From Paenibacillus gyeongsangnamensis (GTDB taxonomy: Bacteria > Bacillota > Bacilli > Paenibacillales > NBRC-103111): 64,000 nt of DNA. Below, piece by piece: positions 17,814 to 27,021 of the stretch (within the stretch, counting starts at the first letter, position 1; each line of letters opens with the position of its first letter). The stretch spans positions 186,001 to 250,000 of the forward strand of contig NZ_JAQAGZ010000008.1 in assembly GCF_027533625.1 (NCBI RefSeq). The letters are read 5' to 3'. The position numbers and the translations under genes are program-made. The notes under the pieces are model-generated. The model was not told the DNA's origin. It made no database searches and worked only from the letters and a program-made list of their open reading frames with translations.

Positions 17814-18377
17814 TTATAGCTTTATTTGCTTTAACAGTTCCAAATTCAGTTGCATAACATTGACCCTCGGCTCACCAAACACACCTAACTGCCGGTTCTT
17901 GGTGACAGAGTCGATCAATTGATTGAGAGCTTTTTCGCTCATTCCTGTTTCCCCACTGACTCTCGGCACCTGAGCTTTTGCGGCTTCCGGAGACAAATCC
18001 GGGTCAAAGCCGGACCCCGATCCCGTTACTAAATCTGCGGGAATGTCCTTCAGATTCGGGTTCTCTTTTTTCAGGGCGTCTATCTGATCGGCAACCGATT
18101 TTACATAATCATCGGAAGCCACCGCCGTATTGGAACCGGCCGAAGCAGTCGGGTCATACTTGGCAGCCGAAGCCCTGGGATGAAACAATTTCGGCGACTC
18201 AAAGTTCTGGGCCAGTAATTCCGAACCGATCACAGTGCCATTCTTTTCAATCAAGCTCCCGTTCGCTTGATTCGGAAACATCACTTGCGCAAAACCTGTT
18301 GTAACTAATGGATAGATAAGCCCGCAGATGAGCATAAGCACCACGGATACTCGAATAGCTGTCAGAATCATTTTCAT
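17814..18377 (-). CDS. kdpC: Potassium-transporting ATPase subunit C
   Basis: A 187-residue KdpC, the single-span accessory subunit that stabilises the KdpA-KdpB complex. It has one N-terminal transmembrane helix (about 7-29) with the conserved LICGLIYPLVTTGFAQ. The periplasm-side domain has NGSLIEKNGTVIGSELLAQNF, FHPRASAAKYDPTASAGSN, and near the C-terminus SGSGFDPDLSPEAAKAQVPRV. It follows kdpB with 22 bases between. Confidence 0.97.
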   Translation of the reverse strand: MKMILTAIRVSVVLMLICGLIYPLVTTGFAQVMFPNQANGSLIEKNGTVIGSELLAQNFESPKLFHPRASAAKYDPTASAGSNTAVASDDYVKSVADQIDALKKENPNLKDIPADLVTGSGSGFDPDLSPEAAKAQVPRVSGETGMSEKALNQLIDSVTKNRQLGVFGEPRVNVMQLNLELLKQIKL

Positions 18378-18399
18378 TTCGATATCTCCTCACGTCAAG

Positions 18400-20442
18400 T
18401 TAGACGATGTGCAGTCCTTGAATCACCAAATCAATCACCTTAATACCTATGAATGGAACAATGACACCGCCGATGCCGTAGATCAAAACATTCCGGGAAA
18501 GCAGTTTATCTGCTGACATGGCACGGTACTTTACGCCTTTCATGGCAATCGGAACCAAAAGCGGGATGATGATCGCATTAAAAATCAATGCAGACAAGAT
18601 CGCTGATGTCGGCGAAGCCAGATGCATGATGTTCAAAGCCTGCAGCTGAGGCATCGCCACAATAAACATCGCCGGAATAATCGCAAAATATTTCGCAATA
18701 TCATTCGCGATAGAAAAGGTCGTCAATGCCCCGCGCGTAATCAGAAGCTGTTTGCCGATCGAGATGACAGAGAGCAGCTTCGTCGGGTCGGAATCCAAAT
18801 CGATCATATTCGCGGCTTCTTTGGCAGCCATGGTTCCTGAATTCATTGCAAGACCTACATCGGCTTGAGCTAAAGCAGGCGCATCATTTGTACCGTCACC
18901 GGTCATTGCAACCAGCTTTCCTTCCTGCTGCTCCTTTTTAATGGCAGCAATCTTGTCCTCTGGCTTAGCTTCGGCAATAAACTCATCAACACCGGCTTCC
19001 TTCGCAATCGTTGCGGCTGTGAGAGGATTGTCTCCAGTACACATGATCGTTTTGATCCCCATGGCCCGCAGTTCGGCAAACCGTTCTTTTAGGCCCGGTT
19101 TCACCGTATCCTTTAGGTAAATTACTCCAAAAATGCGATCGTTCACCGCTACGGCCAGCGGGGTTCCTCCGGCTTTGGCAATCCGGTTTGAAATTTCGTC
19201 TAAATCTTGAGGGATATTGCCGCCTTTGTCCGTTACATGTTTCTTGATAGCATCGACCGCACCTTTGCGGATTTGTGTACCATTTTTCAAATTAAGGCCG
19301 GACATTCGGGTTTCCGCTGTAAATTCGACGACTTCTGCATCATCGTATTCACTGGATTTCCATGATTCTCCTAGTTTACCCGCCAGTTCTACAACGGAGC
19401 GGCCCTCCGGAGTTTCGTCCTTCACTGACGCTTGAAGTGATGTAAAGTTAATCTCTTTAGCCGTTGCTCCAGCGACAGGGAAGAATTCGGACGCCATGCG
19501 GTTCCCAAAAGTGATCGTTCCTGTTTTATCCAAAATCATCGTATCGATGTCGCCAGCAGCTTCTACCGCTTTACCGGACATAGCGAGTACGTTAAATTGG
19601 GTAACCCGATCCATACCGGCAATCCCGATAGCTGAAAGAAGGCCGCCGATGGTCGTCGGGATCAGACAGACTAACAGTGCAATCAGGGTGGCAATATCAA
19701 GCTGCACGCTCAGATACTGTGCCATCGGTACCATCGTCATGATGACAATAAGGAAAATTAAGGTCAATACAGCAAGCAAAGTCGTTAAGGCTATTTCATT
19801 GGGCGTTTTTTGCCGTTTCGCGCCCTCTACGAGCGAAATCATCCGGTCCAAGAAGGATTCACCGGGATCGGTCATTACTTTTACGACGATGTAGTCGGAG
19901 GCTACCCGGGTTCCGCCGGTAACGGAAGAAAAGTCACCACCGGCTTCCTTAATGACAGGAGCGGATTCCCCTGTAATAGCCGATTCATCAATAGACGCAA
20001 GACCTTCGATGATTTCTCCGTCCGAAGGAATGATTTCCCCAATCTCCACGCGGACGATATCCCCTTTTTTCAGCTGAGTGGAGGATACTTCTTTATAAGT
20101 ACCATCCTTCTGAACCAAACGAGCCTTTGTATCGGATTTCGTTTTCCGCAGCGTATCCGCCTGCGCTTTGCCCCGACCCTCGGCCAATGCTTCGGCAAAG
20201 TTTGCAAACAGCACTGTAACAAGCAAGATAAAAAATACTGCGATATTATAACCCCGTCCGACATTCGTAGCACCGAACAGATCCGGCGCAAACGATAATA
20301 ACAGCGTAATCACCGTACCGACCTCGACCACAAACATAACCGGATTTTTAATCATGACGCTCGGATTTAATTTCTTAAAGGCATCAATGATCGCCTGATT
20401 CATAATTTCTCTCGTTATTGTTCTTTTACGAACATTAGCCAT
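18400..20442 (-). CDS. kdpB: Potassium-transporting ATPase ATP-binding subunit
   Basis: The P-type ATPase subunit that powers K+ uptake through KdpA. The 680-residue protein has the phosphorylation site [14 protein letters not shown] near residue 305. It has the phosphatase loop [15 protein letters not shown], the nucleotide-binding KGAVDAIKK, and the hinge [20 protein letters not shown] and [20 protein letters not shown]. Seven or so membrane helices are arranged as in other KdpB. Length is normal and no key residue is missing. Confidence 0.98.
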   Translation of the reverse strand: MANVRKRTITREIMNQAIIDAFKKLNPSVMIKNPVMFVVEVGTVITLLLSFAPDLFGATNVGRGYNIAVFFILLVTVLFANFAEALAEGRGKAQADTLRKTKSDTKARLVQKDGTYKEVSSTQLKKGDIVRVEIGEIIPSDGEIIEGLASIDESAITGESAPVIKEAGGDFSSVTGGTRVASDYIVVKVMTDPGESFLDRMISLVEGAKRQKTPNEIALTTLLAVLTLIFLIVIMTMVPMAQYLSVQLDIATLIALLVCLIPTTIGGLLSAIGIAGMDRVTQFNVLAMSGKAVEAAGDIDTMILDKTGTITFGNRMASEFFPVAGATAKEINFTSLQASVKDETPEGRSVVELAGKLGESWKSSEYDDAEVVEFTAETRMSGLNLKNGTQIRKGAVDAIKKHVTDKGGNIPQDLDEISNRIAKAGGTPLAVAVNDRIFGVIYLKDTVKPGLKERFAELRAMGIKTIMCTGDNPLTAATIAKEAGVDEFIAEAKPEDKIAAIKKEQQEGKLVAMTGDGTNDAPALAQADVGLAMNSGTMAAKEAANMIDLDSDPTKLLSVISIGKQLLITRGALTTFSIANDIAKYFAIIPAMFIVAMPQLQALNIMHLASPTSAILSALIFNAIIIPLLVPIAMKGVKYRAMSADKLLSRNVLIYGIGGVIVPFIGIKVIDLVIQGLHIV

Positions 20443-20474
20443 ATAGATCCTCCCTCAATTTAACACCGACGTTA

Positions 20475-22154
20475 TTAGCGCGGCATTGCTAAGTGTTCAG
20501 CAATCGGTCCGAGTGCAAGGGACGGGAAGAATGTAAGTGCCCCAACGACTAAGATGATCATAATTAGAATCCCTGTAAACAAAGGCGTATTCGTCTTGAG
20601 CGTACCCGTCGTTACCGGAACAACACGCTTGGTTGCGAGTGAACCGGCAATGGCCAGCATCGCTATGATCGAAACATATCGCCCCACCAACATCACTAAA
20701 CCGATGCCTAGGTTATAAAAATTCGTATTCGCGCTTAATCCGGCAAAGGCGGAACCATTATTTGCCGCGCCTGACGTAAATGCATACAGCACTTCGGAAA
20801 GACCATGCATACCTGGGTTGGCGATGGCCGAAACCGATTCCGGACGTACGAGCGCCAAAGCGGTCGGCGCCAAAATGATGAGCGGATGGATCAGAAGCGC
20901 TATCGCAGCCAGCTTTACTTCTTTGCCTTCGATCTTTTTACCCAAAAATTCGGGTGTACGACCGACCATAAGACCGCAAATGAATACGGACAGAATCAGA
21001 TACATTAGTCCGTTCAATAAGCCGACGCCTTTACCGCCATACACGTTGTTTAGCATCATTTCTGCTAGCGCAACAAACCCGCCCATCGGGGTAAGGGATT
21101 CATGCATATTGTTTACGGTACCCGTCGTGGCTGCTGTGGTTGCTGCGGTGAACAAAGCCGATTCGGACAATCCGAATCGGACTTCCTTACCTTCCATGTT
21201 GCCGTGAACGCCGAGCGCGTCCAGAGCTTTAACTCCGTTGTATTCAGCTACAAATACGGTAGCGAGCATGACCAAGAAAATAATTCCCATAGCTGCAAAT
21301 ACGGCCCAACCTTGCTTCTTGTTTTTAATCATCAGACCGAATGCATACACCAATGCAGTTGGCAGTAGCATCATGCAAATAGTGTGAACCAAATTGGTCA
21401 GCGGTGTCGGATTTTCAAAAGGATGAGCCGCGTTCGTACCGAACCATCCGCCGCCATTGGTACCGATATGTTTTATCGATTCAAGCGAAGCTACTAAACC
21501 CCTTGTGATGGTCTGTTTGGCTCCTTCAATCGTCGTTGCATCCACTGCCCCTTGGAATGTTTGAGGAACACCTTGAAACACTAAGAACAAGGCCACAATG
21601 AAACTAAGCGGTAAAAAAACGCGTGTAATGGATCGGACTAAATCGACGTAATAGTTCCCCAGGTTATCCTGACGGCCAATCAACCCGCGAATGAAGGCAA
21701 TCGCCAACGCGAAGCCGGTTGCAGCGGATGTAAACATCGGAAACGTAATCGCCAGGAGCTGCGAAAGATAAGAAAGTGCATTTTCCCCGCTGTAGGCTTG
21801 CCAGTTCGTGTTTGTAATAAAGGATGCTGCCGTGTTAAAAGCTAATGGGGCAGGCATATTATCGATGTGATCGGGATTTAACGGCAAAAACTTCTGAAGC
21901 CGGAATATTGCATATAGGAGCATCATCATGATGAAGTTGGTTAGAAGCATGGCTCCCAAGTACTTCTTCCAGCCCATCGCTTCACCTTCGTTCACACCCA
22001 TGATCCGATAACTCATCCGTTCAAAAGGACCAAAGAAGCGATCTAGACCGGTTTTTTCATAGTCGAAAACTTTCACCATGTAACTGCCCACCGGCTTCAC
22101 AAGAAGCATGATAATAACCAGTGTGATAATGACCTGCACTAAACCCATACCCAT
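20475..22154 (-). CDS. kdpA: Potassium-transporting ATPase potassium-binding subunit
   Basis: The channel-like subunit that binds K+ with very high affinity. The 559-residue protein has about ten membrane helices. The four selectivity-filter regions are visible: FITNTNWQAYSGE, GTNGGGWFGTNAAHPFENPTP, TTGTVNNMHESLTPMGG and GAANNGSAFAGL. GGGGGAG precedes the ATG. It follows kdpF with 46 bases between. Confidence 0.98.
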   Translation of the reverse strand: MGMGLVQVIITLVIIMLLVKPVGSYMVKVFDYEKTGLDRFFGPFERMSYRIMGVNEGEAMGWKKYLGAMLLTNFIMMMLLYAIFRLQKFLPLNPDHIDNMPAPLAFNTAASFITNTNWQAYSGENALSYLSQLLAITFPMFTSAATGFALAIAFIRGLIGRQDNLGNYYVDLVRSITRVFLPLSFIVALFLVFQGVPQTFQGAVDATTIEGAKQTITRGLVASLESIKHIGTNGGGWFGTNAAHPFENPTPLTNLVHTICMMLLPTALVYAFGLMIKNKKQGWAVFAAMGIIFLVMLATVFVAEYNGVKALDALGVHGNMEGKEVRFGLSESALFTAATTAATTGTVNNMHESLTPMGGFVALAEMMLNNVYGGKGVGLLNGLMYLILSVFICGLMVGRTPEFLGKKIEGKEVKLAAIALLIHPLIILAPTALALVRPESVSAIANPGMHGLSEVLYAFTSGAANNGSAFAGLSANTNFYNLGIGLVMLVGRYVSIIAMLAIAGSLATKRVVPVTTGTLKTNTPLFTGILIMIILVVGALTFFPSLALGPIAEHLAMPR

Positions 22155-22200
22155 GGTAGGATCTCCCCCTGCTAACGTAAGTTCAATTGGAATCGCTTAT

Positions 22201-22278
22201 TTAAAATTTCTCCGGCTTCACAAGTACAAAACCAAGATACAACATTAAAGCCAAAGCTATAATTCCGATAATAATCAT
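22201..22278 (-). CDS. kdpF: KdpF, small membrane subunit
   Basis: A 25-residue single-span peptide, MIIIGIIALALMLYLGFVLV then KPEKF, preceded by AAGGAGGCAGCTCC. The length, the hydrophobic core and the place directly before kdpA match KdpF, which stabilises the Kdp complex. Confidence 0.88.
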   Translation of the reverse strand: MIIIGIIALALMLYLGFVLVKPEKF

Positions 22279-22332
22279 GGAGCTGCCTCCTTAGAGTTTT
22301 GCGAAGCAAAACCTGCTTCGTAAGCATCAACC

Positions 22333-22419
22333 TTAAGCTTTTTCACAAAATTTTAGAAATCCCCAAAATCCCAGGAAAGTAAGGACGAATAAAAGCACCA
22401 TTGTAAAATCGTTGTACAT
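22333..22419 (-). CDS. 28-residue membrane peptide in the kdp operon
   Basis: ATG 22419 follows a very strong GGGGAGGAGGTGTTTGCC. The product is 28 residues with one hydrophobic span (MVLLFVLTFLGFWGFLKF) and a short charged end. It lies between the TrkA-N-like gene and kdpF, in the same direction. It may be a second small subunit or a duplicated KdpF-like peptide; the sequence itself is not recognised. Confidence 0.6.
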   Translation of the reverse strand: MYNDFTMVLLFVLTFLGFWGFLKFCEKA

Positions 22420-22509
22420 GGCAAACACCTCCTCCCCAGTTCCCATCGCTGAAAATATTTTTTCAATATTGTTCCGTAATTACAAAAAAATATACATGCG
22501 GTTCAAATT

Positions 22510-22920
22510 TTAACCAACCAGTGAATGAATTAAAAATGATACTTCATCATTATTGGTATGGATCACATGGCTTGCCCCGATTCCTTTGTATATCAACCGG
22601 GGGTTATTAGAATGTGTAATCACATAAATTGGTTCGGAAGTCCAGTTTCGGCAAATTTGGATATACCGGCAGCATAGGGTTAAACTATTTTCAAACAAAA
22701 ACACTTTTCCAATTGGGAAATTCGGCATGATCCACATATTCAGTTCAGAAGTATCGACCATAATTATGTTTTTTGCGCCAAGCTTCTCTAACCTATTTTG
22801 TTCTCCTTTGTTGTTAACGATAGCCACAAACGGCAACTGATGTACCTTCAATTGGCGGATAAAAGCTTCCCCTATTTTGTTCGGGGCCGAAACCAGAATG
22901 AATTCTTGCTGCTTTTCCAT
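22510..22920 (-). CDS. TrkA-N-like nucleotide-binding protein, first gene of the kdp operon
   Basis: A 136-residue protein resembling a TrkA-N/RCK fold: a first strand FILVSAPNKIGEAFIRQL, VVDTSEL-type acidic end of a later strand (IIMVDTSELNMW), and a C-terminal GIGASHVIHTNNDEVSFLIHSL that matches the last helix of RCK domains. The glycine pattern of a full dinucleotide site is weak. It is the first gene after the tandem c-di-AMP riboswitches and may gate or sense potassium transport; that role is inference. ATG 22920 is used because GGAGGAG overlaps the upstream TTG. Confidence 0.65.
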   Translation of the reverse strand: MEKQQEFILVSAPNKIGEAFIRQLKVHQLPFVAIVNNKGEQNRLEKLGAKNIIMVDTSELNMWIMPNFPIGKVFLFENSLTLCCRYIQICRNWTSEPIYVITHSNNPRLIYKGIGASHVIHTNNDEVSFLIHSLVG

Positions 22921-22956
22921 GTTATTCTCCTCCAATTTGACAGAAGAGAAGGCAAC

Positions 22957-23002
22957 AAAAAAGAAGCCTGCGATAAGAGATGAACTCTTATCGCGGCTTC
23001 TT
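22957..23002 (-). terminator. Riboswitch terminator before the kdp operon
   Basis: On the minus strand a stem of about 16 bp (GAAGCCGCGATAAGAG with CTCTTATCGCAGGCTTC) is followed by TTTTTTG. It lies about 40 bases after the c-di-AMP aptamer and 37 bases before the first kdp-operon gene. Confidence 0.9.
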
Positions 23003-23035
23003 AAGGCACTAAAAATAAAACTGTGCCTAAACGCG

Positions 23036-23240
23036 ATAATCGTTGCCTCTCTCGGTACGCTTACGAGGTTAGCTGTCGGATTCGGGCGTGAGAGTCGCCC
23101 TACCTAAAGCATTCAAAGAATGCCTAGGATTCACCCCATGGAGTCATGATCACTCATCTTTTTACGAAAAGAGAAGCTATCATGTCTGCCGTTGGTTCCC
23201 CCGTTCCTTTTCCATTCAAGGATTCAGCGAGAAGATGCAA
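23036..23240 (-). ncRNA. c-di-AMP riboswitch (ydaO-yuaA type), proximal copy
   Basis: Read on the minus strand it has the conserved blocks of the ydaO class in order: ACGGGGGAACCAAC (near 23200), GGGGTGAATCCTAGGC (near 23130), GTAGGGCGACTCTCACGCCC, and GAATCCGACAGCTAACCTCG with TAAGCGTACCG. Ligand binding in this class favours the downstream terminator. kdp control by such a riboswitch has been described in Bacillus thuringiensis. Here it is the second of two in series. Confidence 0.93.
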
Positions 23241-23267
23241 ATGGTATCATTTTTTCAATAAAAGACA

Positions 23268-23300
23268 ACAAAAGACCACAGAGGTCTAAGCTCTGTGGTC
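23268..23300 (-). terminator. Terminator of the distal c-di-AMP riboswitch
   Basis: On the minus strand GACCACAGAG-CTTAGAC-CTCTGTGGTC is followed by TTTTGTTGTC. It separates the two tandem aptamers, so each has its own terminator. Confidence 0.85.
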
Positions 23301-23379
23301 GTAACAGCCGATCACAAGCTTCATCATCCTCTCTCAAATGCAAAGCATCTACGAAATAAACCGGTTCATTTCGTAAAAA

Positions 23380-23545
23380 CATTGCTGTTCTACGCTTACG
23401 AGGTTAGCTGACGGATTCGGGCGGTGAGAGTCGCCCTACCCAGAACATACGAAGTATGGCCTAGGATTCACCCCAAGAGATGCATATGACGGCTCTCACA
23501 CCGTCAATACATCGCTTTAATGGTTCCCCCGTTTTCCTTAATATT
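23380..23545 (-). ncRNA. c-di-AMP riboswitch (ydaO-yuaA type), distal copy
   Basis: Minus-strand blocks: AACGGGGGAACCAT, TTGGGGTGAATCCTAGGCC, GTAGGGCGACTCTCACCGCCC and GAATCCGTCAGCTAACCTCG with TAAGCGTAGAAC. Closely similar to the proximal copy in the conserved core and different in the variable stems. A further small hairpin (ACGAAATGAACC / TATTTCGT) lies between it and its terminator. Confidence 0.93.
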
Positions 23546-23911
23546 TAAGAAAATTAAGCGATTAGAATTTGAAAACTTTGTATTAAATCATGATTTGAAT
23601 CTTACTCCTGCCGCATGCTCTTGTAAATATATGCTTTCTTTCAAATCTGGCTTTAACAAGGATTGCGGGGGACCTTATCCATTCCAATCTCCCATTTTCT
23701 CCACTAATCTCAATATTTCTCCTGTTTACATGATTTCCATGAAAGCAGGAGCATCACGTAGATTTTACATAGATAATAAATGCCATATCATGATGAATCC
23801 GTTTCCATTTACTTTAAAAGTTAAAATATCGAAAATAATCTCTAAATTTGAATTTTACTTTATTTACCGCCAGGCGTAATATACATTTCAACACCTTGAT
23901 ATTACATTTCA
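23546..23911. other. Divergent intergenic region between riboswitches
   Basis: About 365 AT-rich bases between the outward-facing riboswitches. It must hold the promoters for both transcripts. One open frame of about 119 codons (from 23520) crosses it but starts inside an aptamer, has no ribosome site and no recognisable sequence, so I leave it out. No clear consensus -35/-10 pair stands out. Confidence 0.5.
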
Positions 23912-24070
23912 AACGCTGAATTCCCGAATAGGGAAACGGGGGAACCAACAAACCATTTAAGTTCCATATGGTTTCATGGGGTGAATCTTAGGCATACTTC
24001 GTATGCCCTGAGTAGGGCACTCTCAAGCCCGAATCCGACAGCTAACCTCGTAAGCGTATTGAGAGAGAAC
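23912..24070 (+). ncRNA. c-di-AMP riboswitch (ydaO-yuaA type), rightward
   Basis: Plus-strand blocks: AAACGGGGGAACCAAC, ATGGGGTGAATCTTAGGC, GAGTAGGGCACTCTCAAGCCC and GAATCCGACAGCTAACCTCG with TAAGCGTATTGAG. It faces away from the kdp pair and is followed by its own terminator and a group of small genes. Confidence 0.93.
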
Positions 24071-24108
24071 CACGATCGTGCCTCTGCAGCTCGTTTATTC
24101 ACTGTGGA

Positions 24109-24152
24109 AGAAGCCCGAGAGTAGAGTTTCTCTGCTCTATGGGCTTCTTTTT
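24109..24152 (+). terminator. Terminator of the rightward riboswitch
   Basis: AAGAAGCCC and GGGCTTCTTTTT close a hairpin with an inner GAG-T-AGAG / CTCT-G-CTC stem, 40 bases after the aptamer and 43 bases before the first gene. Confidence 0.88.
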
Positions 24153-24194
24153 GTTTTCAAAAATTGATAAAAAAGTTGAGGAGTGTAGGTTGTC

Positions 24195-24650
24195 ATGATG
24201 AAATTAACGGATCCCCTACCCGATTTGACCGAAAAAAGATTAAAGTACAACAAGATTGGCTCTATAGAAATATTCCGATTAGACTGCAAAATAATAGAAA
24301 ACTGTTTACCTCATATTAGTAGTGAGTGTATCTGCGGATTACTAAAAATCTCAAGTAACGGCCTCGCCGGCTGGGGGGAATACATTTTGCCTTGCACAAA
24401 ACAAAACTTCGACATCGTCCAATGGGCTTCTGTCTTTGTAAATATCAAAGGTCTCTCCATCCCCGACGGTATGTGTTACGTCCAAAGCAAGAATGAGAAT
24501 TGGGGTCAGGTAAGAAAAGATCTCGCGGAAACCGCTTTGATGGACTTGGATTTTCAACTACAAAATCCTTTTAAAAGACAAAAATACAATAATATTACAT
24601 TGGAGCGTTCCTTCTTGATCGAACATTCGCAAGCCTACTTTTCTTTTTAA
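24195..24650 (+). CDS. Unknown protein, first gene after the rightward riboswitch
   Basis: A 151-residue soluble protein with GAGGAGTG upstream. The stretch IGSIEIFRLDCKIIENCL and the later GLLKISSNGLAGWGEYILP recall the first strands of the N-terminal capping domain of enolase-superfamily proteins, but no barrel domain follows, so this is a weak structural resemblance. A shorter, degenerate relative lies at 24687. Being first behind a c-di-AMP riboswitch, it is expected to respond to potassium or osmotic state. Confidence 0.6.
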   Translation: MMKLTDPLPDLTEKRLKYNKIGSIEIFRLDCKIIENCLPHISSECICGLLKISSNGLAGWGEYILPCTKQNFDIVQWASVFVNIKGLSIPDGMCYVQSKNENWGQVRKDLAETALMDLDFQLQNPFKRQKYNNITLERSFLIEHSQAYFSF

Positions 24651-24686
24651 ATCTAATGATCCCATAACGAAAGTAAGTGTTTAAAG

Positions 24687-24848
24687 ATGGAAGAATTGGT
24701 TCAACAAATAGAAAAAGCCTATATTCAATGTGAATCGGTTGTTATGAACATACAACCAGAACAGACCGACATTTGTATCGATTCGGGTGAGAAGCTGGAA
24801 TTAATTCGTTTCGAATGTGATATAGAAAGCAAGTTTAACCATAATTAG
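24687..24848 (+). CDS. 53-residue protein, probable decayed relative of the preceding gene
   Basis: ATG 24687 opens a 53-residue frame without a good ribosome site. Its second half, KLELIRFECDIESKF, resembles IGSIEIFRLDCKIIENCL of the preceding protein. After the stop, another frame encodes RGVGEILYF, resembling GLAGWGEYILP. It is most likely a shortened and frameshifted duplicate. Confidence 0.35.
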   Translation: MEELVQQIEKAYIQCESVVMNIQPEQTDICIDSGEKLELIRFECDIESKFNHN

Positions 24849-25147
24849 CAGCCTCGCGGCGTTGGGGAAATACTTTATTTTTAGGGTTCATTTCGATTTT
24901 CGTTTTTTTTACTGGGGATAGAATTAATTTTTGGATTCTATGGTTAAGATGTTTATGATCTATACGTCTTAAATTGACGGAAGAAGGACACAAAATTGAA
25001 TAATCGTGAGATTAAAGAAAACACAAACGAAGAAATAAATTTCATACTTTATGCTTGCGTGGCGAGTCTTTCAGTTTATTTTGTGAGTACACTTGCAGCT
25101 TTATTGATCGGACTTTGTTTTCATTGATGATTTGGAGGGAAAATTCG

Positions 25148-25921
25148 ATGCTTGGCTTCAAAGAGCATGGTAAAGAAAATAGCACAACGGTATTATTTGT
25201 TCATGGTAGCTGTTTAAGTAACTGGATGTGGCAGCCTCAAATTGAGCAAATGAGGAACTATCACTGTTTGGTTCCGGACTTGCCTGAACATCAGGGAAGC
25301 TTCTGTGAAAAACCCTTTACAATTTCCAATAGTGCTGAGCAGCTCGCCGAACTAATCAGGAAAAAAGCGCACGACAAATATACACATGTAGTAGGGCTAT
25401 CTCTAGGGGGGCAGGTAGTCATTCAATTGCTTTCCATTGCTCCGGAGCTTATCCAATCCGCTATGGTTAGCGGCGTTTTAGTCAAACCGGCCTTGAGGGC
25501 CAAGCTTCTTCCTTTTGTAACTATGCTTTGCTCCCCTTTTCAGAGCAATGATTACTTTTTACGGACGAAGCTTAAGCAGCTTGGAATCCCCATGATGTAT
25601 TTCAATGAATTCAAGAAGGATTCGTTGATCTTGTATGGGAATCCACTCCAAAGAATACTGAAAGAAAATGCTGAGTTTCGCATTCCTACCAATATTTCAG
25701 AATGTCCTAGTCGTTTGCTTTCTTTAGTCGGTGAGAAAGAATCAAGGTTCATGATACAATCTTGCCGGGACATTGGAGATGCTTTTCCTAATTCTCAAGC
25801 TTGCGTTGTGGATGGAATGAAGCATCATTGGTCTTTTCATGCACCCGCTCTATTCACAAAAACCGTTGTGTCATGGATTGAAAGTAAAAAATTACCGAAG
25901 GAATTGCGGGCCCTCAACTAA
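25148..25921 (+). CDS. Alpha/beta hydrolase of the element
   Basis: A 257-residue hydrolase. The oxyanion segment is TVLFVHGSCLSNWMWQPQI near residue 16. The nucleophile elbow is HVVGLSLGGQVVIQL near 85, and the histidine is in DGMKHHWSFHAP near the end. The substrate is unknown; the fold is that of small esterases or peroxidase-like hydrolases. ATG 25148 follows TTTGGAGGGAAAATTCG. The longer open frame from 25055 lacks a ribosome site and similarity. The 300 bases upstream hold no clear gene. Confidence 0.85.
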   Translation: MLGFKEHGKENSTTVLFVHGSCLSNWMWQPQIEQMRNYHCLVPDLPEHQGSFCEKPFTISNSAEQLAELIRKKAHDKYTHVVGLSLGGQVVIQLLSIAPELIQSAMVSGVLVKPALRAKLLPFVTMLCSPFQSNDYFLRTKLKQLGIPMMYFNEFKKDSLILYGNPLQRILKENAEFRIPTNISECPSRLLSLVGEKESRFMIQSCRDIGDAFPNSQACVVDGMKHHWSFHAPALFTKTVVSWIESKKLPKELRALN

Positions 25922-26014
25922 CATTCAAATAGCCAGATAAAGCACAGTAAAAGCATTTTCGTAGACTTGGTATTCAATTTCTAAATTTATTACATGGCAT
26001 ATTTCGGAGGATTT

Positions 26015-26164
26015 ATGAGAAAAAGATACATTGACCATTACAAAGCAGAGCAACCTAAGAAATGTATTGGGTGTATTTGGGGTAGATGGGACGGTATGAA
26101 ACAATATTGTTCCAAAATTAATTGTGTTAAGCCTGCATTAATTGAAAAGAAAAAGTTACGGTGA
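26015..26164 (+). CDS. 49-residue cysteine-rich protein
   Basis: ATG 26015 follows TTTCGGAGGATTT. The product is basic and has four cysteines, KKCIGCIWGRWDG then QYCSKINC, spaced like a small zinc knuckle. Not recognised; short proteins of this kind are common on phages and islands, where some bind DNA. Confidence 0.55.
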   Translation: MRKRYIDHYKAEQPKKCIGCIWGRWDGMKQYCSKINCVKPALIEKKKLR

Positions 26165-26326
26165 TGTTGAATTAAATGAACCCTGAGTTCTGATGATCGA
26201 ATGCCCTTAGAATTTAAAACGGAAAGCTCAAGGGCATAATTTATAGGTTTGGAATTGGAATTGCTTCTCCCAAATTGCAGACTTTGAATTTAATTCGTCT
26301 TTTCTTACAGAAAAGAGGGAATCGAG

Positions 26327-26857
26327 ATGAAACCAATGGATGTAATGTTTGGTTGTGCCCAAGGCTACTTAGATCCATTTACTCTTCAAAATAAATGGTT
26401 TGGGGCTGTTTGGTGCTACAGAGATAACCTGCAAATGGTTATGGGATATTGGTTTGCTGATTCACAAACTGATTTATTGAACAATGTAAGGAAAGCCGGG
26501 TGGACTCATTGGATTGATGATGCCAGTTCCATCAAACTAAAGAAGGTATATGATTCTATTCGCATGGAGCAAGAAAAATTAGATTGGCAACGCCGCTCTT
26601 GCCTCCGATTGTCTGCCGCGTTCCGTAAACCTTGGAAACATGTGAAACCGGGTTGGTATGTGCTTCGTTCCAATCGCGATTTTCCTACTCATGTCTCTGC
26701 GATACAAAAAAAACGTTATACAGTATGGTTAGTACATGTAGCAGTATGCGAAAATGAAAAGGATTTATTTCGCTTTATTGAACGAGTACAACGACAGCAT
26801 TCAATCAAGCTTTATTCTGAACCATCCTTGATCTTCTCAAATGTTTGGAGAAGGTAA
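26327..26857 (+). CDS. Unknown 176-residue protein of the element
   Basis: It follows AAAGAGGGAATCGAG and ends just before a terminator. The protein is soluble and rich in tryptophan and tyrosine, with WFGAVWCYRDNLQMVMGYWF near the start and KKRYTVWLVHVAV near residue 127. No family is recognised. It lies in the group of genes between the rightward riboswitch and kimA. Confidence 0.6.
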   Translation: MKPMDVMFGCAQGYLDPFTLQNKWFGAVWCYRDNLQMVMGYWFADSQTDLLNNVRKAGWTHWIDDASSIKLKKVYDSIRMEQEKLDWQRRSCLRLSAAFRKPWKHVKPGWYVLRSNRDFPTHVSAIQKKRYTVWLVHVAVCENEKDLFRFIERVQRQHSIKLYSEPSLIFSNVWRR

Positions 26858-26861
26858 TGCC

Positions 26862-26891
26862 CCAACATTAAAATTTGTTAATGTTTTTTTG
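26862..26891 (+). terminator. Terminator before kimA
   Basis: AACATTA and TAATGTT form a hairpin with a TTTTTTT tail, flanked by CCCC/GGGG. It implies that most transcription from the rightward riboswitch stops before kimA, so kimA probably has its own promoter in 26892-27021. Confidence 0.7.
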
Positions 26892-27021
26892 GGGTACTTA
26901 GTTTATTTTTGTTTAAAGAGTAGATTATATTCCGAATGAGAGTATCGACTAAGTACGGTACCAGTATATAACAAAATATTAATGCACATAATAATTGTTA
27001 ATTCAGGAAGGAGGGTTATTC

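Noticed and set aside
23520-23879. Open frame of 119 codons between the divergent riboswitches
   Set aside because: It starts within an aptamer, lacks a ribosome site, has no recognisable sequence and fills a region that must contain two promoters.
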